Assembly (NCBI GenBank): GCA_025093555.1 | Contig: JAIWNF010000017.1 | Span: forward strand, 62,001-126,000 | Direction: 5' to 3' | Origin: Circinella umbellata | Lineage: Eukaryota > Mucoromycota > Mucoromycetes > Mucorales > Lichtheimiaceae | DNA: 64,000 nt | Shown here: positions 12,701 through 24,387 of the stretch, piece after piece | Numbering within the stretch: the first letter of the stretch is position 1 | Layout of the letters: each line of letters opens with the position of its first letter | Notes under the pieces: model-generated | Database searches by the model: none | What the model saw: only the letters and a program-made list of their open reading frames with translations | Told to the model about the DNA's origin: nothing | Made by a program: the position numbers and the translations under genes

Positions 12701-12990
12701 GTTCTATTTTGTTTTTTCTTTCCTTTACTCTTTATTTATATTTCGAAATTACCATCACGTCCAGCAACTGCTACTGCTTCTTTTTCAGGTGAAATGGCTA
12801 TTGAAGTCATTGGGCTTTGTAACCTAAACCGAACAAGTCCATTATGACCATTATCATGATATTCTGCATGGTCACTATGCATGGTATCAGAAGAAAGACG
12901 TGCTGTTGCTTGAGAAACAATTCGTTGCATTCGACCGCTTTGTGTGGATCCTGCAGAAGTGGGTCGATTCGACAAGCGTATACTGTTCAT
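9732..12990 (-). CDS. RTC1: WDR24/Rtc1 (Sea2) homologue, GATOR2/SEACAT subunit
   Basis: Component of the GATOR2 (SEACAT) complex that controls TORC1 at the vacuole or lysosome. Eleven exons, from a start at 12990 down to TAA at 9732-9734, join in frame to 778 residues, close to human WDR24. The N-terminal half is a WD40 propeller: DGTMKCWDLRD, SESVRDVQF, SAHNGPCLTVDWHPSGRF, GGRDKTIKVWDMTT and RIHIWDIRRPH follow the WDR24 order. The middle has an acidic Asp/Glu-rich linker. The C-terminal part (GDVQMCVTLYLVLR, then DLLHRFKLW) matches the WDR24 helical region. It ends in a cysteine/histidine zinc module with WACDKCHR, CSICHQTVRGLYVWCQGC, HGGHLEHM and CPTGCGHSC, all ligands present. The open frame extends upstream to 13083, but the Met at 12990 gives the better start. 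The zinc module makes this the WDR24-like full-length form. Confidence 0.94.
11536..11558. repeat. AT dinucleotide microsatellite in a WDR24 intron
   Basis: An uninterrupted TA/AT run of about 23 bp lies near the donor side of the intron between WDR24 coding exons 5 and 6. Confidence 0.85.
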
Positions 12991-15900
12991 ATTTTTTTTG
13001 TATGTGGAAAAAAAAAGATTCCGAGTAAAAGCTGTATGTCTGTAGTACTCCGCTATAATAGTGATAAAACAAAAAGAATACATCTCAAACGCACGGACAT
13101 CTCTTTTGTTATAAAGAGATTTTTTCTCCAGTAACCGTATTTCTACTACTACTACTCGCAGGATAAATATTCGAAGTTGGATAGGAACTTGGTTTTATAT
13201 AGTAGTTCGCTAAAAGTTTCAATTTGTTCATGATAATTAATGAGTTTCAGAAAAAGAATCAGTCTGAAAAGAGAAAGAGTATGTAGGTGCATATATTATT
13301 ATTGTCACTGAAATAAAGAGTTATAAACCATCTGTGTGTAACATAACCGTTCTGATTTGTAACATATCTATTCAAACCAATTAGCTAATACTAGTATTGT
13401 AACTAAGCATTAAAAGAAGAAATATATTGATATACATACTATTATACTATCATACAATTATATTGTAATACCACGATGCAAAACTAGATCGTTAAAGTTG
13501 ATGCTATTGTGAGAATAATACCAAAATTAAATAATCTTTTAGAATTAACAACAATAAGAAACAACTCTACTAATTTTAACCGAGCAGTACATTTGGTTGA
13601 ATGTTTTTATGTGCGCGTCTCCGTAGGCGTGCACTACGTGTTCAATTGAATTAATATAAAATAACAAAATAAGCTGCTCTTGTTTTGTCAGCTGAAACAT
13701 TTTGCTCAAGACTTTTTGAGTAGATCAGCACAACGATTACATCCAGTTGCAGATTTCTATTAAAACAACTCTTGTAGTAGCCATATACGTAGCAAAGTTA
13801 GTAACCAATTTCCAGGCGACATTGACGAAATTATTATTATTAGCGATAGCGGGCTTATTGTAATTATAATCATCTGCTTTACGATCCATGGACAAATAGA
13901 AGATTCAACACTAATATTACTAATGGCGATGTTTTTAGCACAGCCTACGTAGCTTCTATCATCTACATCAACATATATATATATATATATTATTAGGTAC
14001 GTAGTAATACTAAAAATATTTATAGCCATCGTAAAAACCATTATTGTATGCACGTATATATGTATTATTTATCCCAATATCACAACCCTCGATGATATTT
14101 TATATCTGTACAGCAAGGTAGCGACATATAAAAAACAAGACCACTACGTATATATCTTTAGAAACATTTCTATAAATGAATAACAAACTCGATGCAGCAG
14201 GATTACAATTTGTGGTGACTAAAGAACCAGGCTGAATAGATTGGGAAAAGCGCGATAAAAGAATTGAATCAAGGAACTAGATAAACTGTGTGAAGGTACT
14301 TCACAGCTGCAATATGCAGGCCATCAACTGATATTCACTGTGTTACATTTCATATTCAAAATTCTTTTCTTCAATGGAACTATTACTCTGCTGAAAATGT
14401 AATTGGTTCGAATAATGGGTTCCTGCGTCTTCAAAGCATTGATACTTCAATTAGTGTAACACAAGTTTACTACAGTACCATAGTTCTTCTTTTTCTTTTT
14501 CTTGGGAGATTTTTTTTTTTAAAAAAAAGCCTTTTGTACGTCTTTTTTTCAAATTGAAATACGTATAAATAGTTGTTTTCATTAGCTTTTATTAGTAGCT
14601 TCAACTGTCCCAATAAAGAGCTTAAGATACTATTACATTTTGATACTTAATAAGAAATCAGATCATCGTATCTGGATATCTAAAATAGACTTAATACTCA
14701 GTATCAACTTTGATTTTCCGTTAGTACTTATTATTAGATTCTCATTTTCTAATATTCAAATAGTTTTCTTTTTAGAAGAGCAAAATATTTGTCTTGTATT
14801 GTATATATATAATAAGCAAGACAGGAACAAAATATAGAGAGAAAAAATTTCCACTTTTCTCTACTATAGAGTACAAAAAATTAACTTTGTGAAAGATTAA
14901 ATCGTTTTACATTTTTTAGCGCTAGTGTAAAACCGACATTATTACTCTTACAATTTTCCAAAGCCCCTATTTTGTACGTTGTTGCACAAGATGTGAATTA
15001 TATTTTTATTGTTGTGCGAATACGTAAGTTGAATAGAAAAGTCATCAAATACTTCTTCGAAACTTTTCCTAAAATAACATTTACAGGAAAAGAAAGAGGC
15101 TTGTAATTAATGAATTAGAGCTACTATTTTTTTTTATAAACATAGTGTTTTACTAATCTTAATTTACAAATCTGCGTATCTCGGTGCCTTTGGATTTTTG
15201 ACATTTCTTCCTTGGTGTAAGTTTAATGTAAAGTCTGAAAAAGGAGAGTGATATCATCATGCATTTTCTTTTTATCTCATAACTGTTCGCACATTTAGAA
15301 AATAAAAGGGACGTAACGATGATCCATTTACTTCCCACTTCTTTTTCAATCTAACCCTTTATGTCATTTGAAATTCTGCATTGAATTCATTGTTATCATA
15401 GGCAAATTGCAACAATCTATAAGAACCACAAGAGATTTTACATGTAAATCTTGAAATCGAAACGATTTTTAATGCTATTCTATTTATCAACGATTACCAT
15501 GATGGCATCGCAAGATTTCTTTTAACTCTTTCATCATCATACTGATGTGTAGGGGATTTTTTGGGTGCATCTGAAATAAACCAAGGTTTTACGTTTTAAA
15601 GAGAAAATATCTAGGCTTTATACGATCAATCGACCCATGGTCTATTCAAATCGTGTGAAACAATTTTGAAAAAAAAGTTGAGTAAGCCTCAAAAAAAATT
15701 TTTTTTTTTTTGATGGTAACGTTATCACACGATGAATGATTTATATAAAAAACATAAAGAGAAGGAAAGGACATCTGATCTGTCAAGCATGGTAAGTAGC
15801 ACAAAGAAACAAAAAGATTCGGCACCCGATTCGGTTAAATAAAAGCACCGCGTAAATACTTGCGGATGAGCCGGAAAAGGATTCCTGAGAAATCATGTCG

Positions 15901-16078
15901 GTTTAATAATCATCCGTTAAAAAGGTACACATTAAATTACTCGAAATACCAACACTTTTTTTTCCGCACCTTCCAACATATTTAATATTATAGCATTATA
16001 CCGTTTCCCTGTATTTCTCCCTTTTCCTTTCTTTGTACTCATTTCTTTTTCCATTTTGATTCGCAATTTACAATATTA
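12991..16078. other. 3.1-kb gene desert between WDR24 and Zn2Cys6 factor A
   Basis: No gene model can be supported. WDR24 and factor A are divergent, so both promoters lie here. Most frames are broken and AT-rich. A patch at about 14170-14470 has somewhat richer composition and short coding-like pieces on both strands, for example KYQCFEDAGTHYSNQLHFQQ on the minus strand, all interrupted by stops; it may be a decayed coding fragment. Palindromic TACGTA motifs recur (13787, 13947, 13997). The right end carries a CGG/CCG cluster listed separately. Confidence 0.55.
15820..15916. promoter_or_regulatory. Cluster of CGG/CCG triplets upstream of Zn2Cys6 factor A
   Basis: Within about 100 bp there are CGG at 15820, CCG at 15826, CGG at 15832, the inverted pair CGG-N5-CCG at 15863-15873, and CGG at 15899 with CCG at 15914. 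The surrounding DNA is very AT-rich. Zn2Cys6 dimers bind CGG triplets in inverted, everted or direct arrangement with family-specific spacing. The cluster lies 160-260 bp before the start of a Zn2Cys6 gene and could be an autoregulatory or cross-regulatory site. This is inferred from the motif and position. Confidence 0.35.
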
Positions 16079-18949
16079 ATGGAATCAACATCTCATTCAA
16101 AACCTCAACATGGTACTAGTAGTACAACAGAAAACAGTCAAACAACTCATTCCCGAACAGGAACGGTGCCACCACCAATCGCACGTATATCGACACCTTC
16201 CATGACAACCACGATATTGACAAGTCATACACATACGATTGATCTATCTACAACACCTCGTCGTACGCGCATAACTCGAGCTTGTAAGATATATTAATTA
16301 TATAATTTAATTTAATTGGATCTCTGTCCATGGATCTACTTTCCATCCTACTGACTAAATAATTAATCATTTATTGATAATGTTGAAAATATTGGTGGAT
16401 CGATTTTTTCTATATCAGGTGATACATGTCGACGGAAAAAGATAAGGTATGATCTACACAGCCATCAGCCTGTATCTTTCGCGCTTTCTACTCTACGCGC
16501 TATCATTTTCCATGCTGGACCCTTTTTATTATTGTTTATTATTCAGAATTAACTTATTTGTAACTCTTGTTATCATCATTATTGTTTTTGTTATTAGATG
16601 CGATGTAAACACAACACAGCCCTGTACTACTTGTCGACAATATCACTGGGAATGCTCTTTCAATGATGTAATGTATTCAGTCATAGAGAATAGCTTCTAA
16701 TAGAAATAATCGCTTGATGTTGATATATTTTATGAACTAATTTCTATTGATTCGTACTACTTGTTGCAGACGGCCAAAAAAAGAGGACCACCAAAAGGGT
16801 AAGTTCTAGCGAATGATTTTTATTTGGTTATCAAATTGTGTCATACTTACTATGATATTACTAATAGCTATATCGAAAGTCTTGAAACACGGCTAAAAAA
16901 AATGGAACAGCTTTTACAACAAATGCAAGACAAAAAAAGAAAACGACCTGATCCATCTTCAGCACTTTGCATAAAAAATATTCTTACTGAGAATGATGAT
17001 GAGAATTGTTGTCAAGAACAAGTCGAAATGGAGCAGAATCAACAAAAACAACCTCGTACTACAGCTCCTACTAATGTTATGACAACAGCTGCACCATCTC
17101 CATCAGGATTAGTAGAGACTTTTACAAATGATACACCGGAATTATTAATTGACCTATTGGTTCAAAAGTAAATATAATGTTTTATCCTACTATTCAACAC
17201 TGATATAGCGCTAACATAATTAATCGATGTACATATTACTTTACTGCTTTAGATATTTTGATGTATGTACATACTCTATGCCTATTATCGACAAAAGTGA
17301 CTTCTTTGCGGCTTACAACAAATTCAAAAATAATAATAATAATAATGACGACAATAACAACAACAGCATCTCACAGTCTCTCATTTATGCCATGTGTGCT
17401 TATGCCGCGTATCAATTACCAACCCATGACTCCATCTTCAACAATTTCAAATATAATAATACAAGTCGGGATACAGCCTTCCATTACTTTATGGATAAAG
17501 CTGTTGATATTGTCAAAAATGAATATTTTGTTTCCAAATTAGCCACTGTTCAAGCCCTTGTATTGATTTGTGCACAGCCTGTAATATCTACAGGTCAAAC
17601 TCGTAATTGGGTTTTTAGCGGCTTGGCTGTCAGGATGGTATTTAATACATAGCTTTTATATTATAACACGGTGTTGCCATTTTTTTTAAAGACATATGTA
17701 CTGATCCATTATATTATATTAGGCTCAAGAATTCCGATTACATCAATTAGCAACAAACCCTCCCAGATTTCAACAAGAAGTAAAGGGAAAACATGTATGT
17801 GATTTATATAAGCGGCTCTGGTGTGCTGTATATAATACGGATCGATGGAATGCTGCAGCCATGGGTCGCCCTTTAGCCATTGCTGATTCCGATTGTGACA
17901 TTGAATTACCCGACATCGAATCAAACCCTGATCTTATTTTATTTGCTCTTTTAACTCAATTATCAACTATTCTTGGTGAGATATTAAGAAGTATCTACTC
18001 TCCGCAAGCTAAACATTATTTCCACCAGTCGTCATTTACAGCCGAAACAACTGCTGAGTCATTAGTTCACCGTTTACAAGCTGAATTGGATCGGTGGTTT
18101 GATCATGCTTTTAATAAAAAGAGTACGAATATTCCAGAAGAAAAAACGAGGCCATTAATTGTATGTTATTATGGTGTTACGTTGATGTTGTATCGACCTT
18201 TTATTGACACACGATATAATCAGATCCGAGCATCGGAGAAATGTTCCGAAATTGCGCGGAAAATGACCCAACTAGTTAAAAGAATAAGCAAAATAGAACT
18301 TGCTCGTTTTGGTTTTGCATATACAGGTACATCATATAAAAATACATGGCTTTAGTAACGATCGAGACGGAGAGAGAAAAAATAAATCATATATATATAT
18401 TAACTACAGATGATTTCATGGACGTACAGGATATTCCATTTATCAAGCCCTTTTGATTCATGTGTATGATATGGCAAGTAATGATTCAGAAATATCAAGG
18501 AATGGGCGTGAATATCTTGATACAACCATGAATGAATGTATGATTCCGCTTTGTGAAGAATTATCAAACTGTTCAGATATAAAGTTAATTGTCACATCAA
18601 CGATGGATTTCCTTAAAGCACAAAGTGTTAAATCACCGATATCAACGTCAGAACACGAGCAAGGACAACAAGTAGCAGAAGAGAAGAAAGAGCGAGAAGA
18701 ATTTAATGGTAAAAAATTGATTTGTATATTAAGATCAGCTGGACCACCACTATATGATGGATTTGGGCGCGAAATGAGGTTACCAGGTAAATAAATAATG
18801 TGTTGTCTGTGCACCCAACGCACGATTCAACAAAAAGAGTAAAACAATGAGAACATATTATAACAACAAATATACTAATAATAACTCAACCCTGTATTCT
18901 ATATTATATAGTATGGAACGTACCAACATCAGTACTATTACAAAAATAG
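16079..18949 (+). CDS. Zn2Cys6 transcription factor A with fungal-specific regulator domain
   Basis: Nuclear DNA-binding regulator. Exons read as 16079-16283, 16419-16446, 16598-16667, 16770-16798, 16868-17167, 17253-17637, 17723-18326 and 18430 onward. The binuclear zinc cluster is assembled from exons 1-3: ACDTCRRKKIRC, then CTTCRQYHWEC, with all six cysteines. A KKRGPPKGYIE linker and a coiled-coil dimerisation segment (ESLETRLKKMEQLLQQM) follow. The middle and C-terminal part is a fungal-specific regulator domain (PIIDKSDFFAAY, AMGRPLAIAD, LYRPFID). The last intron must use the acceptor at 18429, since the one 16 bp upstream leads to an early stop. Two ends are possible: TAA at 18792-18794 (661 residues), or a donor at 18787 spliced to 18912-18949 (671 residues, ending in VWNVPTSVLLQK). 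The target is unknown. Factor B at 56-60 kb is a paralogue. Confidence 0.88.
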
Positions 18950-19203
18950 TAATATGTTTTCCTGCGTTCCATTTTTTTATCTCCTTAAATTTTCCATTGG
19001 TGTGACAGTAAATAAAACAATACTATTATCGCACATAATAAACTCTCTCGCTTATTGTAAAATATAACTTCTATCTTCCCACTCTCTGTATCTCTTTCCC
19101 TCTCTTTTCTGCTCTTTGTTTTTTTTTTCTTTTGTACGCCTTTATAAAAAATACATTTATATACCTAAAGGAATAGACTAACAACAATAGAATAAATAAT
19201 AAT

Positions 19204-21753
19204 ATGCCTAATGGTGGTCGACCTGATTCCATAGGTGATGATTTCACCGACCTTGACAGCATGTGGGAACAGGATGGACGTTATACACCTGGATCCACTA
19301 CTACTAGTAATAATAGCAACAATTACAATGGCATCAATAATAATGGTTACCGAATTAGCTTTCAAAGTGTTGACGACGAGGAATTAAAACGTCTTATGCG
19401 TGCATTAGTTACACCTGTTCCCAACCAACATGGTGCATCCCCTTCCATTGACGATTATCGTAATAAACAACAACAGCGGCAATATTATTATGACGACACT
19501 GCCAGTGACTCTTCATCCGTACGAATTAATAGTAACAACAACAATGATAGAAGTGAAAGTGTGATGTTATTTAAAAAGATAAACGATGGTAGGTTAATTA
19601 ATAAATAGGAAATTTTCCACTATTTCGTTTTTTTTTCTATTTTAATTGGCCAGTGACAACTGATATATCATTTCCTAAATATTAATATATCTGTTTATTT
19701 AGGTGATGAGGATGTTTCATTTGATTTGGTGGCCAGTGACCTAAAAGATTTTATGGATCCAGTTATGTTGGAAGGGATTGTGTCACGTCCTTCAAGTCGT
19801 GCACCTCGATCTACTACACCTGGTCAACCTTCACCTATATCTCCTTCTCCTCTTCTTGAAAGGTAATATTACTATTATTATTTTGAACTATCCAGTCAAG
19901 CAAACAAGACTAATAATACAAAATAGGAGGGTGAACAGTAATAATAATAGCAAGGTAGATAACTTAACACATCGTTCTTCTGTCACCATAGCAACGCCAC
20001 CAGCATCTACTGCTACTGCCACAACTCCTGCAACCAAGCAACAACGGAGGACAAACAATAATAGTGATGAACGCATGAACGAAATGTTATCAAAATCCGC
20101 CCAAAAAACTCGTGAATTATTGGAAGCGATGGAACGATCTTTGAAAACAGAACAAACATATGCATCACGACGATATCAACAGCAGCAAAAGCAACAGCAA
20201 CAGCAATCGGATGAACGTCGACATAGCATGAGGCCATTACAACAACAGCAACAAAGAACAAGGAAGATCATTCATGACAATGAAGAAAGAATCAAACAAA
20301 AACGACAAAGTTTAGATTTGGAGGCAATGTTAGCATTGCGACGGGATAGCGATGCAATTATTGAACGACGACTCTCATTGTTAAAAGTACGTGCCAGTAA
20401 ATTACTTCAAACCGAAGAACAAGAACAAGTGCGAGAAGAAATTAACCAGAATGACAAAGAGGATGAAGAAATGAAGAGACGTCGTCGTCGATGGTCATTT
20501 ACCCCTATCGAAGAAAAGCCTCCAGAAAGTTTCTCACCTACTACACCATCATTATCATCGCCTCGCTCACCATCTTCAAATAAGAGTTATAACAATAATA
20601 CTAATAATGAGATTGACAACAAATTGCTTGATTCACCTATGCCTGCTTTTCAAAGTGTACGTGCAAGAACTTTATCTATGCGCGAACCACGATATGAAAA
20701 AAAGAAGCGACAAGAAGAATTCTCGTTACCAGCAGTAGTATCTTCTTCGTCCAATTCAGAATCTACTGCATCTCCTTATTTTTCTGCTGCTACAACAGCG
20801 ACAAGCTCGTCCGATACATCATCATATAATCGGCATTTATCAGATGAAACAGAAGCAACAGAACAAGATAATATCAACACTAACAATGTATCATACATGA
20901 AACGTTCTGATTTACGAAAATACTCTAATAGCAATAATAATAATAGTAGCAATTATACGACAACGAACAAAGAAGTAACGACAGAGCCTTTATCATCATC
21001 ATCAAAATATAAAAGTCGTGCTAAGCCATCATTGACTGCAAGAAGATTGACATTAGCCTCAGGTGATAACGCGAGAGCGGAAATAGATAATCGTCTACGA
21101 GAATTACGTATATCACCAACAAGTACCAATGAATATCACAATTACAAGGAAGCTACAAAAAATATAGTATGTGACTTTTCATATTTAATCAGATTAATAG
21201 CTAATAAGAATAATAATGTAATGATGACGGTATGTATATCGATATTAACAATATATCTAATATATTACAGAAAAGTACCATGTATACAAAAGAGTTGGAC
21301 TCACCAACATCACCACATTCTCAAACAGATAAATCTGTTACTGAATCAGCAAGAGAAATACTGGATAGTATTCGACAACGACGTCAAAGTACTACCGATC
21401 ATCATAATCATAGTTCACGTCGATCAACACAGCAAGAACGACCGATACAGCAGCAAACGCGTTTACGTATGCGACGTAAAACCATTATTGCAAATGGTTT
21501 AGACCATCATGATGATTATAACAACAACAATAATAATAATAATACTAATAATAATAGTAATAATGGGTATGATCAGTTAACTCAACGTATGCGTCGATTA
21601 TCAGTTGCTGCTGATGAACATTATACTACAAGATCTTCTCGAAACAAGCTTTCATATAAACAAGAAGAAGAATCATTGTCAACACTACTCATTGATGAAA
21701 ACAAACCACCTGTATACAACCCGCATTCTTATCGCCGTCGTTACCCTGCATAA
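19204..21753 (+). CDS. Unrecognised, largely disordered Ser/Asn/Gln/Arg-rich protein
   Basis: Exons 19204-19588, 19703-19862, 19927-21166 and 21271-21753 join in frame to 755 residues. I do not recognise a family. The first exon begins MPNGGRPDSIGDDFTDLDSM, which looks more constrained than the rest. The second exon has an acidic hydrophobic patch (EDVSFDLVASDLKDFMDPVM) that could be a short binding motif. The remainder is disordered, with Asn, Gln and Ser tracts, many RR(X)S-type basophilic kinase sites (RRHS, KRQSLD, RRRSL) and SP/TP sites, and a charged helical region around ARTLSMREPRYEKKKRQEE. It ends in YNPHSYRRRYPA. The Arg-Ser and Ser-Pro sites suggest a phospho-regulated cytoskeletal or signalling scaffold, but this is only a guess. 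Strand, splice sites and a continuous frame across four exons support a real gene. Confidence 0.7.
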
Positions 21754-22081
21754 GTCATCATTCCCCCATCTTTATATATCTCTATCATTGCTTTCTCCTT
21801 TATTTTCTTTTTTTTTTTTTATTCACACTATTGTTACTATTACGCACATTTATATTCCAAAGAAAAAACATGTTCTATATTATTATCTTATTATTTAGTA
21901 GTCTAGTAACTTAAACAAAGTCTGTAAAATTGTACATATATTTACTTATTATTATTTTTACATATAAAAATCGAAGTATTATTTTCCCGCTATCACAAAT
22001 TTTGAAATACAATTTTTACTATTTTGATTTTTTTCGTTACTTCTCCTTTCTAAAGCTCATATACACATTTACACAAAAATA
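21754..22081. other. Short intergenic region upstream of ORC2
   Basis: AT-rich DNA holding the 3' region of the preceding gene and a compact ORC2 promoter. There is a pyrimidine-rich patch at about 21770-21830 and 22025-22050. No gene is seen. Confidence 0.6.
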
Positions 22082-23878
22082 ATGACAGATTCATCCCTTC
22101 CTATCATTACGCAAGGGGATGACGAAATAGAAACACACATTGTGTCTGCTGTTGATACAGAAACTATCAAAAAAGAAGAAGCTTTAGGTAAAGAAATCAT
22201 TGTCAAGGGAAAAAAACGCACTGCGCGTCGATCCAAAGTAGCAGAATTGGGCTTAACTGAAGGACAAGACATTACCATTAAAGTAAAACCAAAAACACAT
22301 CGAGTTCCTATTAGCAACAAAAAAGACGCCCGAAGTCTTCGAAATCAACAGCAATCTATTCAAGACAACGATAATAACGACAACGACGACGATGGAGTTG
22401 AACATCATCGTGGTCTTTTACGATCTAATTCCAATGATGCATCAACATCACTACCTCTTGAAGAAGAACACCAACAACATCAACAATACGAGCAAACAAA
22501 TGATATGGAAGATAGAACGGACGATAAAGAAAATAATACGGGTCGATCGATATTCGGGTTTAGAAAACAACATGGTAAATCAATGCAGTCAATGATGAAA
22601 AAAGCAATGGAAGAACAGGAGGCAGAAGAAGAAGAAACAGTTACAGTAAAAAGCCATCGCGGCGGTAAACGAGCAAAATCAGCGAAACAAGAATCTGCTG
22701 ATCATGGAAAACGACAGCGTATTCAGAGACAAATTGAACTACTTAAAGATGATCGACGTAGCGATGATGATGATGATGTTGATGATGAAAAGGAAAGTGA
22801 AGAAGAACAAGAAGAGGATGATAACACTGGTCTACTGTGTGAATCAGAAGGATATTTCCAAGCATTAAAAGGCAAAGCAGCAACATCCAACAACACTATG
22901 TCAAAACTTCCTGTTCTTGAACCACAAGAATTCCATAATATTTTAGAGCAAGCGCCTACCAAACATGTCGATGACATCTCAACCCTTTTTTCAATGCACA
23001 AGCTACACTTCAATGAGTGGTTTTTTAAATTACATGCTGGTTTCAACTTATTGTTCTATGGTTATGGATCCAAACGACGTTTGATTAACGATTTCTGCAG
23101 TTCATCTTTAACAGATGGTATTGTATTAATGATTAATGGATTTTTCCCTTCGATCACCATCAAAAGCAGTCTATACAAACTTGTTGTCGATGCACTTGAT
23201 ATGCCATCCCCACCGGCACAAATGCCCGATTTACTTTCATTAATTAGTAAATATTTTCAAGATCAGGATCGTCAATATGAACGTCTTTATATAGTCGTCC
23301 ACAACATCGATGGCAGCTCATTACGTAATGAAAAGTCACAACAAGCCTTATCGATGCTTGCGGATTCACCTAACGTTCATTTGATTGCTACAATGGATCA
23401 TATCAACACCGGATTATTATGGGATAATGTGAAAACTTCGCGATTTAATTGGTTATGGCATGATGCAACGACCTTTGATGATTATTTGGTGGAAACAAGT
23501 TTTGAAAATTCACTATTAATGCGATCAGGTGAATTAGGTGGTGCTCGTGGTATTCAATATGTATTACGATCTTTAACAACTAATGGTCGTGGCGTTTTCC
23601 GTGTATTGGCTGAACATCAACTGATGGAAATGGAAATAGAAGGAAATGAAACAGGAAGAGCCAATGAATCAGTTGGATTACCTTATCATCGTTATTATGA
23701 TGCTTGTCGTGAAAGCTTTTTGGTGTCGAATGATACTCAATTACGTTCTTTATTGACCGAGTTCATTGATCACAAGATTATTCATTCAAAAAGATCACCA
23801 GATGGTACAGAAGTCTTTTATATTCCTTTGGATAAATCGACACTTTGTAATATCTTGGAAGATGTTTCAGAGCAATAA
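22082..23878 (+). CDS. ORC2: Origin recognition complex subunit 2
   Basis: Subunit of the six-protein ORC that marks replication origins and loads MCM. It is a single uninterrupted frame of 598 residues. The first 270 residues are disordered and highly charged (Asp/Glu/Lys/Arg-rich with acidic runs), suited to DNA or chromatin contact. The conserved ORC2 core starts near HKLHFNEWFFKLHAGFNLLF and GYGSKRRLINDFC, which is the degenerate AAA+ P-loop position (no GKT, normal for Orc2). RLYIVVHNIDGSSLRNEKSQ occupies the Walker B position, followed by NVHLIATMDHINTGLLWD and FNWLWHDATTFDDY. A C-terminal winged-helix segment closes the protein (LLTEFIDHKIIHSKR). Length agrees with fungal Orc2. It is one of only a few intronless genes in the window. 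Confidence 0.95.
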   Translation: MTDSSLPIITQGDDEIETHIVSAVDTETIKKEEALGKEIIVKGKKRTARRSKVAELGLTEGQDITIKVKPKTHRVPISNKKDARSLRNQQQSIQDNDNNDNDDDGVEHHRGLLRSNSNDASTSLPLEEEHQQHQQYEQTNDMEDRTDDKENNTGRSIFGFRKQHGKSMQSMMKKAMEEQEAEEEETVTVKSHRGGKRAKSAKQESADHGKRQRIQRQIELLKDDRRSDDDDDVDDEKESEEEQEEDDNTGLLCESEGYFQALKGKAATSNNTMSKLPVLEPQEFHNILEQAPTKHVDDISTLFSMHKLHFNEWFFKLHAGFNLLFYGYGSKRRLINDFCSSSLTDGIVLMINGFFPSITIKSSLYKLVVDALDMPSPPAQMPDLLSLISKYFQDQDRQYERLYIVVHNIDGSSLRNEKSQQALSMLADSPNVHLIATMDHINTGLLWDNVKTSRFNWLWHDATTFDDYLVETSFENSLLMRSGELGGARGIQYVLRSLTTNGRGVFRVLAEHQLMEMEIEGNETGRANESVGLPYHRYYDACRESFLVSNDTQLRSLLTEFIDHKIIHSKRSPDGTEVFYIPLDKSTLCNILEDVSEQ

Positions 23879-24387
23879 AAAGAATGTAGTCGAACATCCC
23901 TTGTAGTAAGTTAGGTAGTTTGTAGTAACCGCCGTCCTTTCTTTACCACGATCTTTTCTCTTCTTATATATATATATATATTTATGTACATAGCATCATT
24001 TAATTATCATTCCATTGGTTCTCTTTCACTATTATTGTTTCTAGTTTTTTTTATACAGCATATATTCCCTTTCATTTCCTCATTTCTCTTTATTAAAAAT
24101 CATCTTCCTAAAATATTGAGATGTATATACAGAAGTATAATCACATCAATAACGAAACAAATATAGCTGAGCTGTCTATAATGTTTTTTTTTATCAACTT
24201 GAAATGTAAATTCTCAAACAAATAGATAGACTACAAATAAGTGACTGTCGCATTCATATAGTCGAAATGACAATAAACTTTATGTAACTGCGGAAAGTTT
24301 ACTTCTTTCTGGACATGAAAGATTTATACATACATTTCTCCCAACAACCCCCTTTTTTTCCCTTACAATTTTTTATACTATATTATC
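23879..24387. other. Intergenic region between ORC2 and NAD kinase
   Basis: AT-rich with pyrimidine tracts and a short AT repeat near 23967-23980. The open frame at 23984-24166 is low-complexity and unsupported. It holds the ORC2 3' end and the NAD kinase promoter. Confidence 0.55.

Noticed and set aside
13760..14053. 97-codon minus-strand Ile-rich frame
   Set aside because: Low complexity including an AT microsatellite; no recognisable features.
16449..16700. 83-codon frame resembling a membrane protein
   Set aside because: It covers an intron and exon 3 of factor A; splicing of the zinc cluster explains the region.
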